Below the pieces are notes generated by a model. That model was given only the letters and a program-made list of their open reading frames with translations, was not told where the DNA came from and did no database searches. From positions 26,184,583 through 26,248,582 of the forward strand of contig NC_089985.1 of the NCBI RefSeq assembly GCF_036417845.1: 64,000 nt of DNA, written 5' to 3'. The translations under genes and the position numbers were made by a program. The DNA comes from Apteryx mantelli (Eukaryota > Chordata > Aves > Apterygiformes > Apterygidae). Positions within the stretch are counted from its first letter, which is position 1, and each line of letters starts with the position of its first letter. Shown here piece after piece: positions 48,198-60,100 of this stretch.

Positions 48198-51100
48198 GTG
48201 AGTAACTCTGGAAGCAGGGACTTTTCTTAGTCCATGAGAATTCAAATAAGGAATGCAGATGAAAAATGCTATTCTTGGTCTGCTGTGTAAAGAAGGAGAG
48301 GATAGACTGCAAAACAATCTTAGTTGCATATGTGTAGCTTAGATGGTATAATGGGAATGAGATGGTATAATTTTTTCTTAGAAATATTGACTGAAAAATA
48401 GCTTTCCTAAGAGTGGAGATTACAGTAACCATGTTTAAGGACTTTACCTTACTTTTTACTTTACTTTTTTTAAAGGATGTCTTGCATGTCTATTCTCCCG
48501 CAGCACCTTCTTCATTCTGAGTGTGTGTGGTGGTAGGAAAGGAACAGTGGCTTGTATTACAATATCACAGTCATAAAAATGGAAATTGGTATCTGTTTCA
48601 TGGTGTTTGCTTGTGTCTTGCGTATGGTATATAAACTCGCTTGTTCTGAATAAACCTGAAATTCTGCCCCACTCCTCTTCTCACTCAGCCTTGCACCACG
48701 GATTTCATCTAACAAATTTATCTGCTGCCTAAAATGCAATTATTTGTCTCAAAGTTGTTGGCTAAGAAAGAAGAAAGTTTTTCATATAACCTTTGTAATG
48801 CCTCAGATAACAATCCTTCAGAACTGTCTGCATGTGATTTATATTTATGGTGGTGTCAGTGCTATGAAAGTATGAGCATGGAGAAGAATATTTTCCACAG
48901 TTGCATGAATGAAGAACCACAGGTATACTAATTCTCTCGTGATACATCTGGCAGTATGTTTGTATTCTCTACTTAACCACTGTCGTTTTAAATATGTAGA
49001 CATCCTCTGATCTTCATCTGTTCCTTTTTGTAACCAGAAATAAAATCTGATGGTGGAAGAATCTAAATAAGAAAGAAACTAATGTTGATTTATCTTTTTC
49101 AGAGAAAATCTGCCAGTAAATAATTAAATCTTAGCACTATTGATTTACTAGTGTATTCCAGTGTCCCTACAACACTGAACTTGTCCACAGAGCATTTCAG
49201 TATCTCTGTAACTGAGTTATCCTTATCAAAAGCCAGTTTGCATCAAGCCCATAAAACTAATCTGTAGACTACTGATTCAGACTTATCTCCTGGCGCTTTT
49301 TTTTATAATACTCCTGATAATAGGTGTGAAACAGTAGTCACTCAAGAGAATCGTGAGTTCCCACAAACAATACTTCACATTCTTCTAGAGACGTTTTCTG
49401 TCCTGGATAATATCTAGCAGGGTTTTATGCTAACTTTTCATAAACAGCTGCAGTATATTTTTTAACAGCTGCAAAGGTTAGCCTGTTACAAGGACAGTGT
49501 TCATCAGTTACTCTCAAAGCACCTTTCACCCAAACCTGAGGGAGAGATGTTTGCTTTTCTGAGTTGTCCTTAATTTTCCTTTTCTGCACTGGAGTTAGGA
49601 CTTCAAAGTGGGATCTGGTTATGTCCTGTTCTGCCTTTTTGGCTGAGGAACACTGATATTCCCCGAGGCAAGTCGTTTTAACGTCAGGCTGAACTAACAA
49701 ACCATGTGTAACAGTATATGGGTAGCTTGGGTTTGAGATGGTATCATTTTCTTTTTAAAAAGGTGAGTCCTTGGCCAAGATGCCAGTAAATGTGTTAAAG
49801 AAACATTCTTGAAACTCAGTGTTTCCTTGAAGTCTTTTGACCTGCTGTGAAATGGAGTAGCTTGCATGTAAGTGCTGTGTCTATCAGTGTGATGAAAGAG
49901 TGGCTGTTTGTAGGACAGGATTTGAATTTTAATCCAGAAGCCAATTTTGTCTTCAGACAGGAAATATGAATGTCTTTTTCAGCTGGTGGTTTTTGGATTG
50001 AGCAATCAAATGGTGGTTGCTTTCAAGGAAGAGAACACTGTAGCATTCAAACATCTCTTCTTGAAAGGATACATGGACAGAATGGATGATACCTATGCTG
50101 TATACACACAAACAGATGTTTATGACCAGATATTCTTTGCAATAAACCAGGTAAGGGTTGTTGCTACAATGTATATAATATACATGCTCTTTACCCTGAA
50201 CCCTTTCTTCTTCCTCCTTCCCTGACAGCATCTGAAATTGAGCTTGTACAAGTCTCTTAAACCAAGAATGTTGACTTGTTCAGGTTTTTTTTATAGAAGA
50301 CTCCTCAAAAAAGGGTTTTACATTCCAAATAAGCCAGGCTTTTGGGGAATAAAACCCGGGATAACTAACTTAAATATATATATATATATATACATATAGA
50401 AGTCAGAGTGACTCCTGGCAGGAACTCTTCATGCCCCATTTGTGCTCCAGAGCTGACTCTTTCTGGGCTTGAGCAGTCTTATCTTCCCTCCTTCCAAAGG
50501 GGACCATCTAGAGACATTTGTCAAAGGGACCACACTCAAACTTGAACAAACAAATAAGATGGATACCAGATACCAAATAGCACCAGTTACACACAAAGCT
50601 ATGGCTCTGGATTGCTCCTACTATTTTTTGATGGTGCAAATGATTCAGTCTCTGTTGTCTCAGATGATCCAAACAAATCAGTAATGTTTTTTCCCTTAAG
50701 CTGTTTCTTTGCACTGAGTTGTCTAGAAGTTAGTACCATAGGTCAGAGCATGTAATAACATGCTTTGCATAGACAAAGATACAGTAATACCGATCTTGCT
50801 ACTTGGCCTTATATCACAGTTTTTGTGTGGTGTATATCAATAGGTAACCTGTTGCCAGTCAATACTAGTGTGGTACTTGCGTAAAGAAAACAAAATATAA
50901 TCTGGTTCTATTTGGTTAACAAACCTGATTTACACTGTCAAATCTCTGTGCTTAATAAAGCATAAAACTCTCTGATGGCTAATTTGTTGGTCAAGTGACT
51001 TCTAACCATGAATGCAAAAGGCTGGCCTGTAACAGGCAGACTTGCATCTTGCGATGACATTCATCTGAAGCGCTCAGCTGCCAAGGAATGCTCCTCTAAT

Positions 51101-54100
51101 CCCAAGCTTCCTGGCAGTTGTCAGACAGCTATCTAGACTAAAACTTTAATACCTTATAGGACATGTAATTTAGCTCACCTTCCTTAAATTTTGAAGTGGA
51201 TATTGCTGGATTGAAAAGGAAGACTGTCCCAGGGCAACAGCGCCAGAATATACCACCATGTGGGTATATGCTACTTTCACACAGACCTTTCTTGAGAGGT
51301 GTTAAACCTAAATATTTATTTGTCTTAAAGTCCTATGGAAGTAAATACAAAAATCTGTACATCAGTTCTCCATTTCACAGATAAGTATAAGAGTACTGTC
51401 TTGCTTCAGGGAAGGAGAGGTGAGGATTTAATATGAAGATCTGAATGTATGAAGAGCTTACATACACATAGACCCCTATGAGGACAGCAGAATAAGATAT
51501 AATAAATTACTGAACACAGAAATAACTTTCTTCCAGAATTACAGAACACCCAAGTGGAAAAAATGATGTCTGACAGACAAAAATTCTGAAAGCCATTTGG
51601 AAGGAGAGAACACATGCTGCTACTTATTCCTGATATTAAATAATACAAATTTTATTGTTTGGAGAAGTATAGACTTTCCAGCTATCACTGAATGTGGGAC
51701 AAACTCAAAGATTGTTAAAGAATAAGTTAAACTTACTGAACGTTTGGCTTTAGTTTGGAAACCTGCAATGCAGGTGGGATGGAATGATTGTTTTTCCACT
51801 TTTCCTGTACTGTGTCCTTGATTGTTGTGCAGGGAACTGAAGCCTACAGACTGGGGCTAAACTAATAACAATTTAAATGGAGCAAAGAATTAATGGAAGA
51901 CTAGATAAACCCTAAAGACACTTTGATCTTACTACTCTGCCTATACTAGAAGCAGGAAGGAGATTTAAGTATGTACTACTATATGAGCTCTAATATACAG
52001 AGGGTCTGGTGTGTTAGGGAGATCCCTTGAATTGGATGTATTATTTGCCCTGTGACCAGAGCTGTATCCCCATTACGTAAAAGTGGATATATGCTATCAC
52101 ATGGTTTTCTATGTCATTGGTCAAAGTATTAGGCCTCTCATAAATAACGTATTGCTAAATTAGTTGCTGAAATAGCTGAATATTGTTATACACCTAGAAT
52201 AAAGCCATTTCTGAAAAGAACCAATGGACAAATCCATTGATTTGTCAGAAAAAAGAAACAGAGTACCTGTCATTGTTAGAGCATTAGACTTGTGGTGACA
52301 TCCTTAAAGCTAGTCAGTATATTAATTCTGCACTAAATGAAGTCCTTGTATTGGAGCCAGAATGCTTTGCAAATAGTGAATTAGGCTTTCTAGTAAGGAT
52401 TGTAAACAGAAAAAATAATAAGCAAGGAGTTATTTAGACCCTAATCCTGCATTTCTTGCCTTTGCCAAGTACCTTAAAAGTATTTGAGGACTCAGCTGTA
52501 GAGTGGTGTAGTGTAGGTTTCCAAATTCTTTAGGTGAACTTTAAAATAAAAAGGTGGGTTATACCACAGATCCAAACACTTCTGGCTTTTTCAGAAACCA
52601 ACATTTCTGGTGCGTCTGACTTGCCTTCTCTATTTGTTCTGAACTTGAGTACTTACAGCTGCCCAACATCTCTGTTGGAAACCATGCTTATGAAAAGAGG
52701 GGAGCAGAAGAGACAGCTCTGGCTGTATGTCAGCAGTTCTACAAGCGAGGAACCATCTGTCCTGGAAATGACACCTTTGATATAGACCCGGAGATTGTGA
52801 CTGGTGATAAATCTAATCTATTGTATCAGTTCTTGGGGAGGAGGGACCTTAAAATTCTGATGAATTCTTAACAAATATCTAGTATTTTATAGTCCAGTCA
52901 AATGGGCTGTATTAAACTTATTACCAACCAAAACTGGTAAGAAAACTACTGTATAACTAACCTCTACTCCTTACTTCCAACAAAACAGTCATTTATGCCT
53001 ACTTCCACAAAAAGTGATGGGCCATTAGCACCCATGATTGTCTAATGCAAGTATTTCAGGCTAATTTCACAAGTCTTCCCTGTGAAGCAGGATTTAAACA
53101 CCTCATTCATGAGGAATAACTTGGCTGGTGCTCATGGAAGCAAATGTATTTGTAAACTAGCCTCCAAAATGGCTCATCACTTAAGCATGCTATCTTGGCT
53201 ACTATAGTCAACAGCTCTTAGAGCTGTGAGAATGGGAAAGGCAGGTTACAGTTAAAAAGCATGTGATAACCCATCTGATATTACTGTGTGTACTTCTCTG
53301 TTACAGACTGCTTGTACATTGAGCCAATGATGCCTTTAGACAACCGAACTGTGGGAAAGCACAATTTGAATTTCAGTCTGGATTTCCACAGGTGAGGAGG
53401 AATAGCTGCTTCCTATATTGATGTATTCCTGCATTTTTCCCTGTGAAAACCTAATATGAAACTGTATTGCAGGCTGGTGACAGTACAGCTCATGTTCAAT
53501 CTGAAGGCAATCAACCTCCAGACTGTTCGCCACCACGAACTCCCTGACTGTTACGATTTCACCCTGACAGTACGTAGAAGCCTGCCATGTGTCTTTCTGT
53601 TCAAGATGAAAACTAGTTCTTACTGATTTAACCAATGCAGAGGGTTTTTAAGTGTGTTGGGCATCATTAACTGGTCCCCAATGGTGTCTGGATTACTTTG
53701 TCATGACTTAGTAGCCCGTCAATAACTGTCAATTGCAACTGTAGAAGGTTAAGCTTTAAGTGCTCCTGATGATATACTCCTTAAGCACTTCTTTGGCTTA
53801 CAGCCTTGTGTGCTCTAATCCGCTTGAAGTATCATAAAAGCATAAACCTCTTTTCTTTAGAGAGATGCTTCTAGGAATAGTTGTTTTCAGCTCATGGAGG
53901 ATTGAGGCTGTAATTTAAAAAAAATTTTCACTTGTATTTCAATATCTAGTTGATCAAGCAATTTGTAGCAAATTGCAAATTTGTGGCAAACCTGTGGTCC
54001 ACCATCTTAGGTCTTTTGTTTTAAAAATCTTTATCTGAATAAACTGGAACTACCTTAAGCTTATATAAGTTTTGTTACTTCTTCCCTAGGAGTATTATTC

Positions 54101-57100
54101 TGAATCATTATGCAAGGTTAGCAATGCAATATGCTAAATATATAATGGTTTAACTGTAAAAAGACATGCACTTTTTATTAATATTTTTTGTTGATACAGA
54201 TAATGTTCGATAATAAAGCACACAGTGGAAGAATTAAAATAAGTCTAGACAATGACATAGCAATCAGGGAATGTAAAGACTGGCATGTTTCTGGATCAAG
54301 TAAGTGATATAAATGTGTTCAAATTTTCATTTGTCACACTAGCACAATGTTTGTTAACCTTTTTCTTTACTGAAAGATGAGGCGCTATTGACATATATTG
54401 TCTAACAGGTACATTCTAAATCCTGTTTTCTAAGGAATTGTTGTTTTGCTCTTAAACTTTTGATTTGAAATCTTGGGAACCCAGCCATACTGTTACTCTC
54501 ATTAGCAGTTCTCAAACCTTGTACCACTGGTAGTGTCAACCGAAATTTCTTCCACAAATCACTGTTTATCCTTCTAGTTTTAGCTACTAACTTTATGCTC
54601 CTCATTGGTTAAGGTAGGGCTGTGAACCATTGTTCTGGTGCCAAGCAGCAGGTCATGTGGCAATGGTAGAAAGTTTAAACTAATTCACTCTTATTTCAGG
54701 AGTTAACACAAGGAAAAGTAAGGAAGCACTCTTGCTAAGTACTGCTAGGTTGAAGAGGCTAGAAACACATCTGATTGATTGCTCCTTAAATGTTTTGGGG
54801 TATGTAGTTGAGTGTAACTGAGATGCACAGTATGGTTAGATATCTTCAATCAGCTACTAACAAGAGCACCCTTTGTTAGCAGCTGTTGGATCTGGTCAAA
54901 GCTCATATGAGATCTTTTTGATTGGCAAAGCTAATCTCTTTGGAAGAAGTTTTCCAGGAGTCTAAATTCCATTTGTTGTTTCTTACTTTTTTGCTGAAAT
55001 AAGCAATAGGATGAATAAGATCTGTTTTTCTACTTTGCTGCTTGCCCCTTTGCTATGTTAACATTAGGAATTTCCCCACGAAGAGCTCGTAGTAAAAAGG
55101 AGACTTCTTTGTAATGATCCAGATTGCAATTAATTTGGGGAACTTAATGAAATGCATTACAGAGGACAAAACACACCACTTATGCAAATACATATCCCAC
55201 TGACAGTCTTTATCAACTAGCATTGCTAGCTGCCACGTTATGAATGCACACCAGATGGCATGCTATCTAATAGATTGCTTGTGCAGCAATATAATATGGT
55301 TTTGATACCAGGCTTCTATAATGATTCATATTTGATATCTATGTAGATTGCCTAGCATCCAGCTCTTTAACAGTTTTCAGAATCATCTCCTGGAGTACCC
55401 TCTGCTGTATTCTAAACCCAAGGAAAAATAGACAGGCAATGATTGCAAATGGATACTAACAAATTGTGTTTATTTTGTATTAAAGTACAAAATCAACTTA
55501 AATGCCAACAGTACATGTGTTAGTCACTTTGGTATAAGCAAGGAGTAGGTGGGCTCTTCCTGGGTAGAATGGTAGGTAGCTTTGTGAGGTCAACTACAAC
55601 TTCAGTATCCTGTTTTGGAGAATTGCTGCCTGTTCTTGCAATTTTAGCATTCGTTACAATTTTTTCTTCAAATGTAATCCCTCTTTTAACATTAAAAATC
55701 TAATCCTTTTTATCCTGTCTCCATCTAGTTTCAGCTGTATGATAGGTATAACAAAAAGTAAGATGTTCAGTGGTAATTTTGGTGCAAAATTTGACCTTAA
55801 TTGATCAAGAATGTGATTTTTAGTAACATAAGAGATGGGGAACGCGTGTCCAGCTCAATGTTGGTCTTGGCTATCTGAACAGCTGTGCAAATTCTCTGCA
55901 TTGCTCTAGGAGAGAAAACTCATCTGTTAGTCAAATACTGACATGGAAGAGTAGATACATACTGTAAAATACCTGGGACTTTTTTAGACAAGATCTGTGG
56001 CTCCAAAGGCCAGTCCAGCACTTGTAAAATGGAGAACTCCCACCTCTAATTCTGCAGGGTTTTAAGAAGCGCTTGCTGTCTGATGTGTGATATTTTTGAT
56101 GTAGTATCAACCTTCCTAAATTAATTGAAGTGGTATATCTAATGCAGATATGTTTGTGTCTCATGAAAATATTAGACAAGCTTTCAAGGGAGAAGTAATA
56201 AGATTTTTCTTAATTCAGTTGTATAAACATAATAAGTAGCAAAATTTGATTCTTACTTGAATAGTCAAGCTGTTTCACAAGATGAAATGTATCTCATTTT
56301 AAACATCTTTATTTTTGTTCTTGCAGTACAGAAGAATACTCATTACATGATGATCTTCGATGCTTTTGTTATACTGACTTGTCTGGCCTCATTGATCCTT
56401 TGCACACGATCAGTGGTTAAAGGAATTCGGCTCCAAAGGGTGGGTATAACTCTTTCTGAAGAAAGTCTGTGTGTCTTTTGTTAGTCTGATTAACTTCTTC
56501 CTTGCCTTCTTTCCCCTAGGAATTTGTAAGCTTTTTCCTACATTATTATAAGAAAGAAGTATCTTTCAGTGATCAAATGGAATTTGTCAATGGATGGTAC
56601 ATCCTGATTATAGTTAGTGATGTCTTAACTATTGCTGGATCAACTTTAAAGATGGAGATACAAGCCAAGGTAAGATATTTACATTTTTAGGCAGAAGCAA
56701 AATGGGTTATAGTTGTCCCAGCTGGGTTTAAATTCCTCAGAGGACTGTAGGCTGGCTATACTTGATTCTGAGTGGTATGAAATTTTAAAACTCCATCTTC
56801 TCTTCTGGAACTATAATTCAGATATTTTGTTTCCAGTTGTGAGATTTAAAAACTCCAAATATCACTTAATGTTATAGTTCTGTTCCTCTCTGCTCCCTTC
56901 TGTGACTCCAAGAAGTAAAATTAACTTTATCTCTGAAAGTTCAAGACTGTTGACGTCCTCTTCTTTCCCCATTTAGGACCACTTATCCTTGCTAATTTGA
57001 TGTGTTTTTTCAATTTAGCATTTAACTTTCTGTTTCACATTTAGAAAGTGTTTAATTGGCATAGAGAATCTCTCCTTAAACATCACTTTACTGCTTTCCC

Positions 57101-60100
57101 AGCTCTGGTTTCCAGCATGTACATAAAAATCAGCCACAGCCTGGTTCTAGGCCCTCAATTTCTAATATAAACTTGTTGTAGAAAAAAATCTCCATTAACA
57201 TACTACATACAGCCAGAATTAGTGAACAAAAAATATTACAATATGCTATCCTCAAGCACTCTAACATTCAGATAATGTTGTTCTTCACCAAATCTATAGC
57301 AGACTTTGAAGTGTGACATTGCAACACAACAGACTTTGGACTATGGTGATGAAAGGATAATTCTGAAATCCATCTGGTGACAGCTTGACTGTCACAGACG
57401 CCCTGCACAAATTGCCCTATCTTAGCTTAGGAGCTATAAACTCAATTCTGAGGAATAAAAAGAAGCTAAGAGGAAGTTAGCTGAGATAAGAGATAACTCC
57501 ATCCTGTTTTGGGATAATGTGAAGATGAGAACAAGACTGGAGTAAGATCTTGCATTTTGGGTTCCTGTATCTTACATATCTAAATACCTATATTTTGATA
57601 TGTGTCTTTCCTAAAACAGTATTTTACTAAAACTCTTCTCTACAGGCACATTTCATTCATTTTGCAAGCCTTGTGGATCATATAATAAGATCTTGTTCCA
57701 TGTCATCACATGAAAGTTAACAGCTGAGTAACTGTAAAAAGTTCATATTAAAGTGGCCTAAACTTGTTTTTTATCAAGCTGCAAATGATTTTTTCTAATA
57801 TACAAGATTAGCCAGCTCTTAGATGAATAAAAAGTCTTCGCTATCTTCTGTTTTTATTCAAGTAAGCTGTCCTGATCTGAGTAGGACATCCTAATTTGGG
57901 ACAGTTGCATTACAGAGTAGAGCTGCAATTCAAGGAACAGTGTATGTGCTAACTTAGATGAAAGTAGGCCAGTATGTGTAGGTGGAAAAACAGTGACACA
58001 CCAATAAAATATAAACAAAGTTCTGCTTAGAACTAATTAGAAGCTAGTTATTCTTCTCCTTAATAACTTTCTACAGCTGCTGGTTCCTTTCTACATAACA
58101 AGATCCTCCTTAATATTTATCTGAACTTTGCTGAAAAGTCATGCTATTTTTTTTTTTTTTAATTCTTTGCTTACATACTGGAAGAACTTTTTTTACTCTT
58201 CAGTTCTAAAAGTACATCTACACTGTACATTGGGATGTGGTAGAGAGATTCCCAAGCTGGTACTGGGAATCTGTTGGTGCAGTTGCTGGATTCTGGAAGC
58301 AGCATAAAAATGTTTGCAGTGCCACTCTGCAGGATTTAGTGAGTTGGGTATCGAGTGGGTGTCTCTGCAGCTGTGGTGCAGAAAAACGTCCATATGTAAG
58401 GCATGTGAAATGAATTACACTTGCAAGTTCCTTTGCTCCTTGGTGGGACTTTTGCTCTCTAATATATATTGCCCCAAACTAGTTTTTAATGGGAGAGACT
58501 TCCAAGGAAAAAAAAGTTTCTTAGCAGATCTGTGTAGTAATTAGAGCTGCAGTCTAGAACCTGTCAGTCGTTATAATACTTGATTATTTATTTATTTTTT
58601 TTAGAGTCTGACAAGTTATGATGTCTGTAGCATACTCCTAGGAACATCCACTATGCTTGTGTGGCTTGGAGTCATTCGCTACCTAGGTTTCTTTCAGAAG
58701 TATAATGTAAGGATCTCCGGGGATCTTCGTGCTGGTGGTATTTATTTTGTTTGTTGTTATAAGACAACTGGAAAAAATGCCTGGTTGAATTCTTACTATT
58801 TGTTTTGGTTTCTGCAGCTCCTCATTCTAACACTGCGAGCAGCATTGCCTAATGTAATGAGGTTCTGCTGTTGTGCTGCTATGATCTATCTGGGCTATTG
58901 TTTCTGTGGATGGATTGTACTGGGACCTTACCATGTGAAGGTAATATGGCTTGACATGAAAAAGGCAACTTGAATAATAGAATGGATTCCAAATAAATGA
59001 TACATTACTACTGCTGTCTAGTGACAAGGCTTCCCTTAATATAAAAATAGTGCATCTTCAACATGATGCTACTCTGTTTAAAGAGTCAGACTTCCATGAC
59101 TCAGTCAGACTTTCCTCTAGTTACGAAAGCTCTGAGTCAGAAGTGGAAGATGCTGTGACTCCCAATCACATGCTGGGAGTCCTGTGTGGTATTTTGAGAA
59201 ACAGATTTCATTTTGCAGAACACCAGTATTAGACTAAAGCTTTCAAGACTTTATCCTTGTCTATTATAAAAGTGAAATTGGCTTATCCACTCTAGCAAGA
59301 ATTTACAGGTGAATGAATTGAGTGGGTCTGGGGGGCTGACCACCTTTGTTCATTCCCCAAATGTTTTCCTGTTAGCACTGCACTTTGTTGTACTCCGGAG
59401 ATACAAAGGTTGAGATCCAAGGCAGCCAGTCAGCAGCCGTGTATCTTATTCATGTTATGTACAGTCTTTGAATTCAAATAAAGTGGCCACCAATGTTCCT
59501 GTCTTTTTCCCTTCTCTGTAGTTCCGTTCTCTGAATATGGTTTCTGAATGCCTTTTTTCATTGATAAATGGAGATGACATGTTTGCCACCTTTGCAAAAA
59601 TGCAGCAAAAAAGTCACTTGGTTTGGTTATTCAGTAGGATCTACCTCTACTCCTTCATCAGTCTGTTCATCTATATGGTGCTAAGTCTCTTCATTGCACT
59701 CATTACAGATACATATGAAACCATCAAGGTAAGCATGAACTCTTACTCTTTGGTTGGAGAAAAAAGACAAGATTGGTGTTATTGAGACTCATCTCGCTCA
59801 ATATTTTGACTTACTGTGTATGCCAATTTAAAGAATAAACATAATGACTACTTCTGAGGGTACAGAGAAGTGGCAGGGAGAGATGTTTGATCCTTCCCTA
59901 TTTCAGTTTTCTTACAAGCCTATCTGATTTCCTGTTCCAATGGAAACTAAGTATCTACTTAAAAACAGTGATTTCATATTCAGCTGTTTGAATCTTCTAA
60001 TTGCAGCCTTGGCCAGTGTCTGAAAAGTGGTCTTGGAAGGATTTGGGTTACTGTATGTTTAGCCTTGTTAAAAATTTAACTAACTACGTTTTTTTTAGCA

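Noticed and set aside
59050-59232. 60-codon ORF in the MCOLN3 intron between the S5 and pore exons
   Set aside because: Not part of the channel in any known paralogue, no acceptor/donor pair, and the flanking exons already join in phase.
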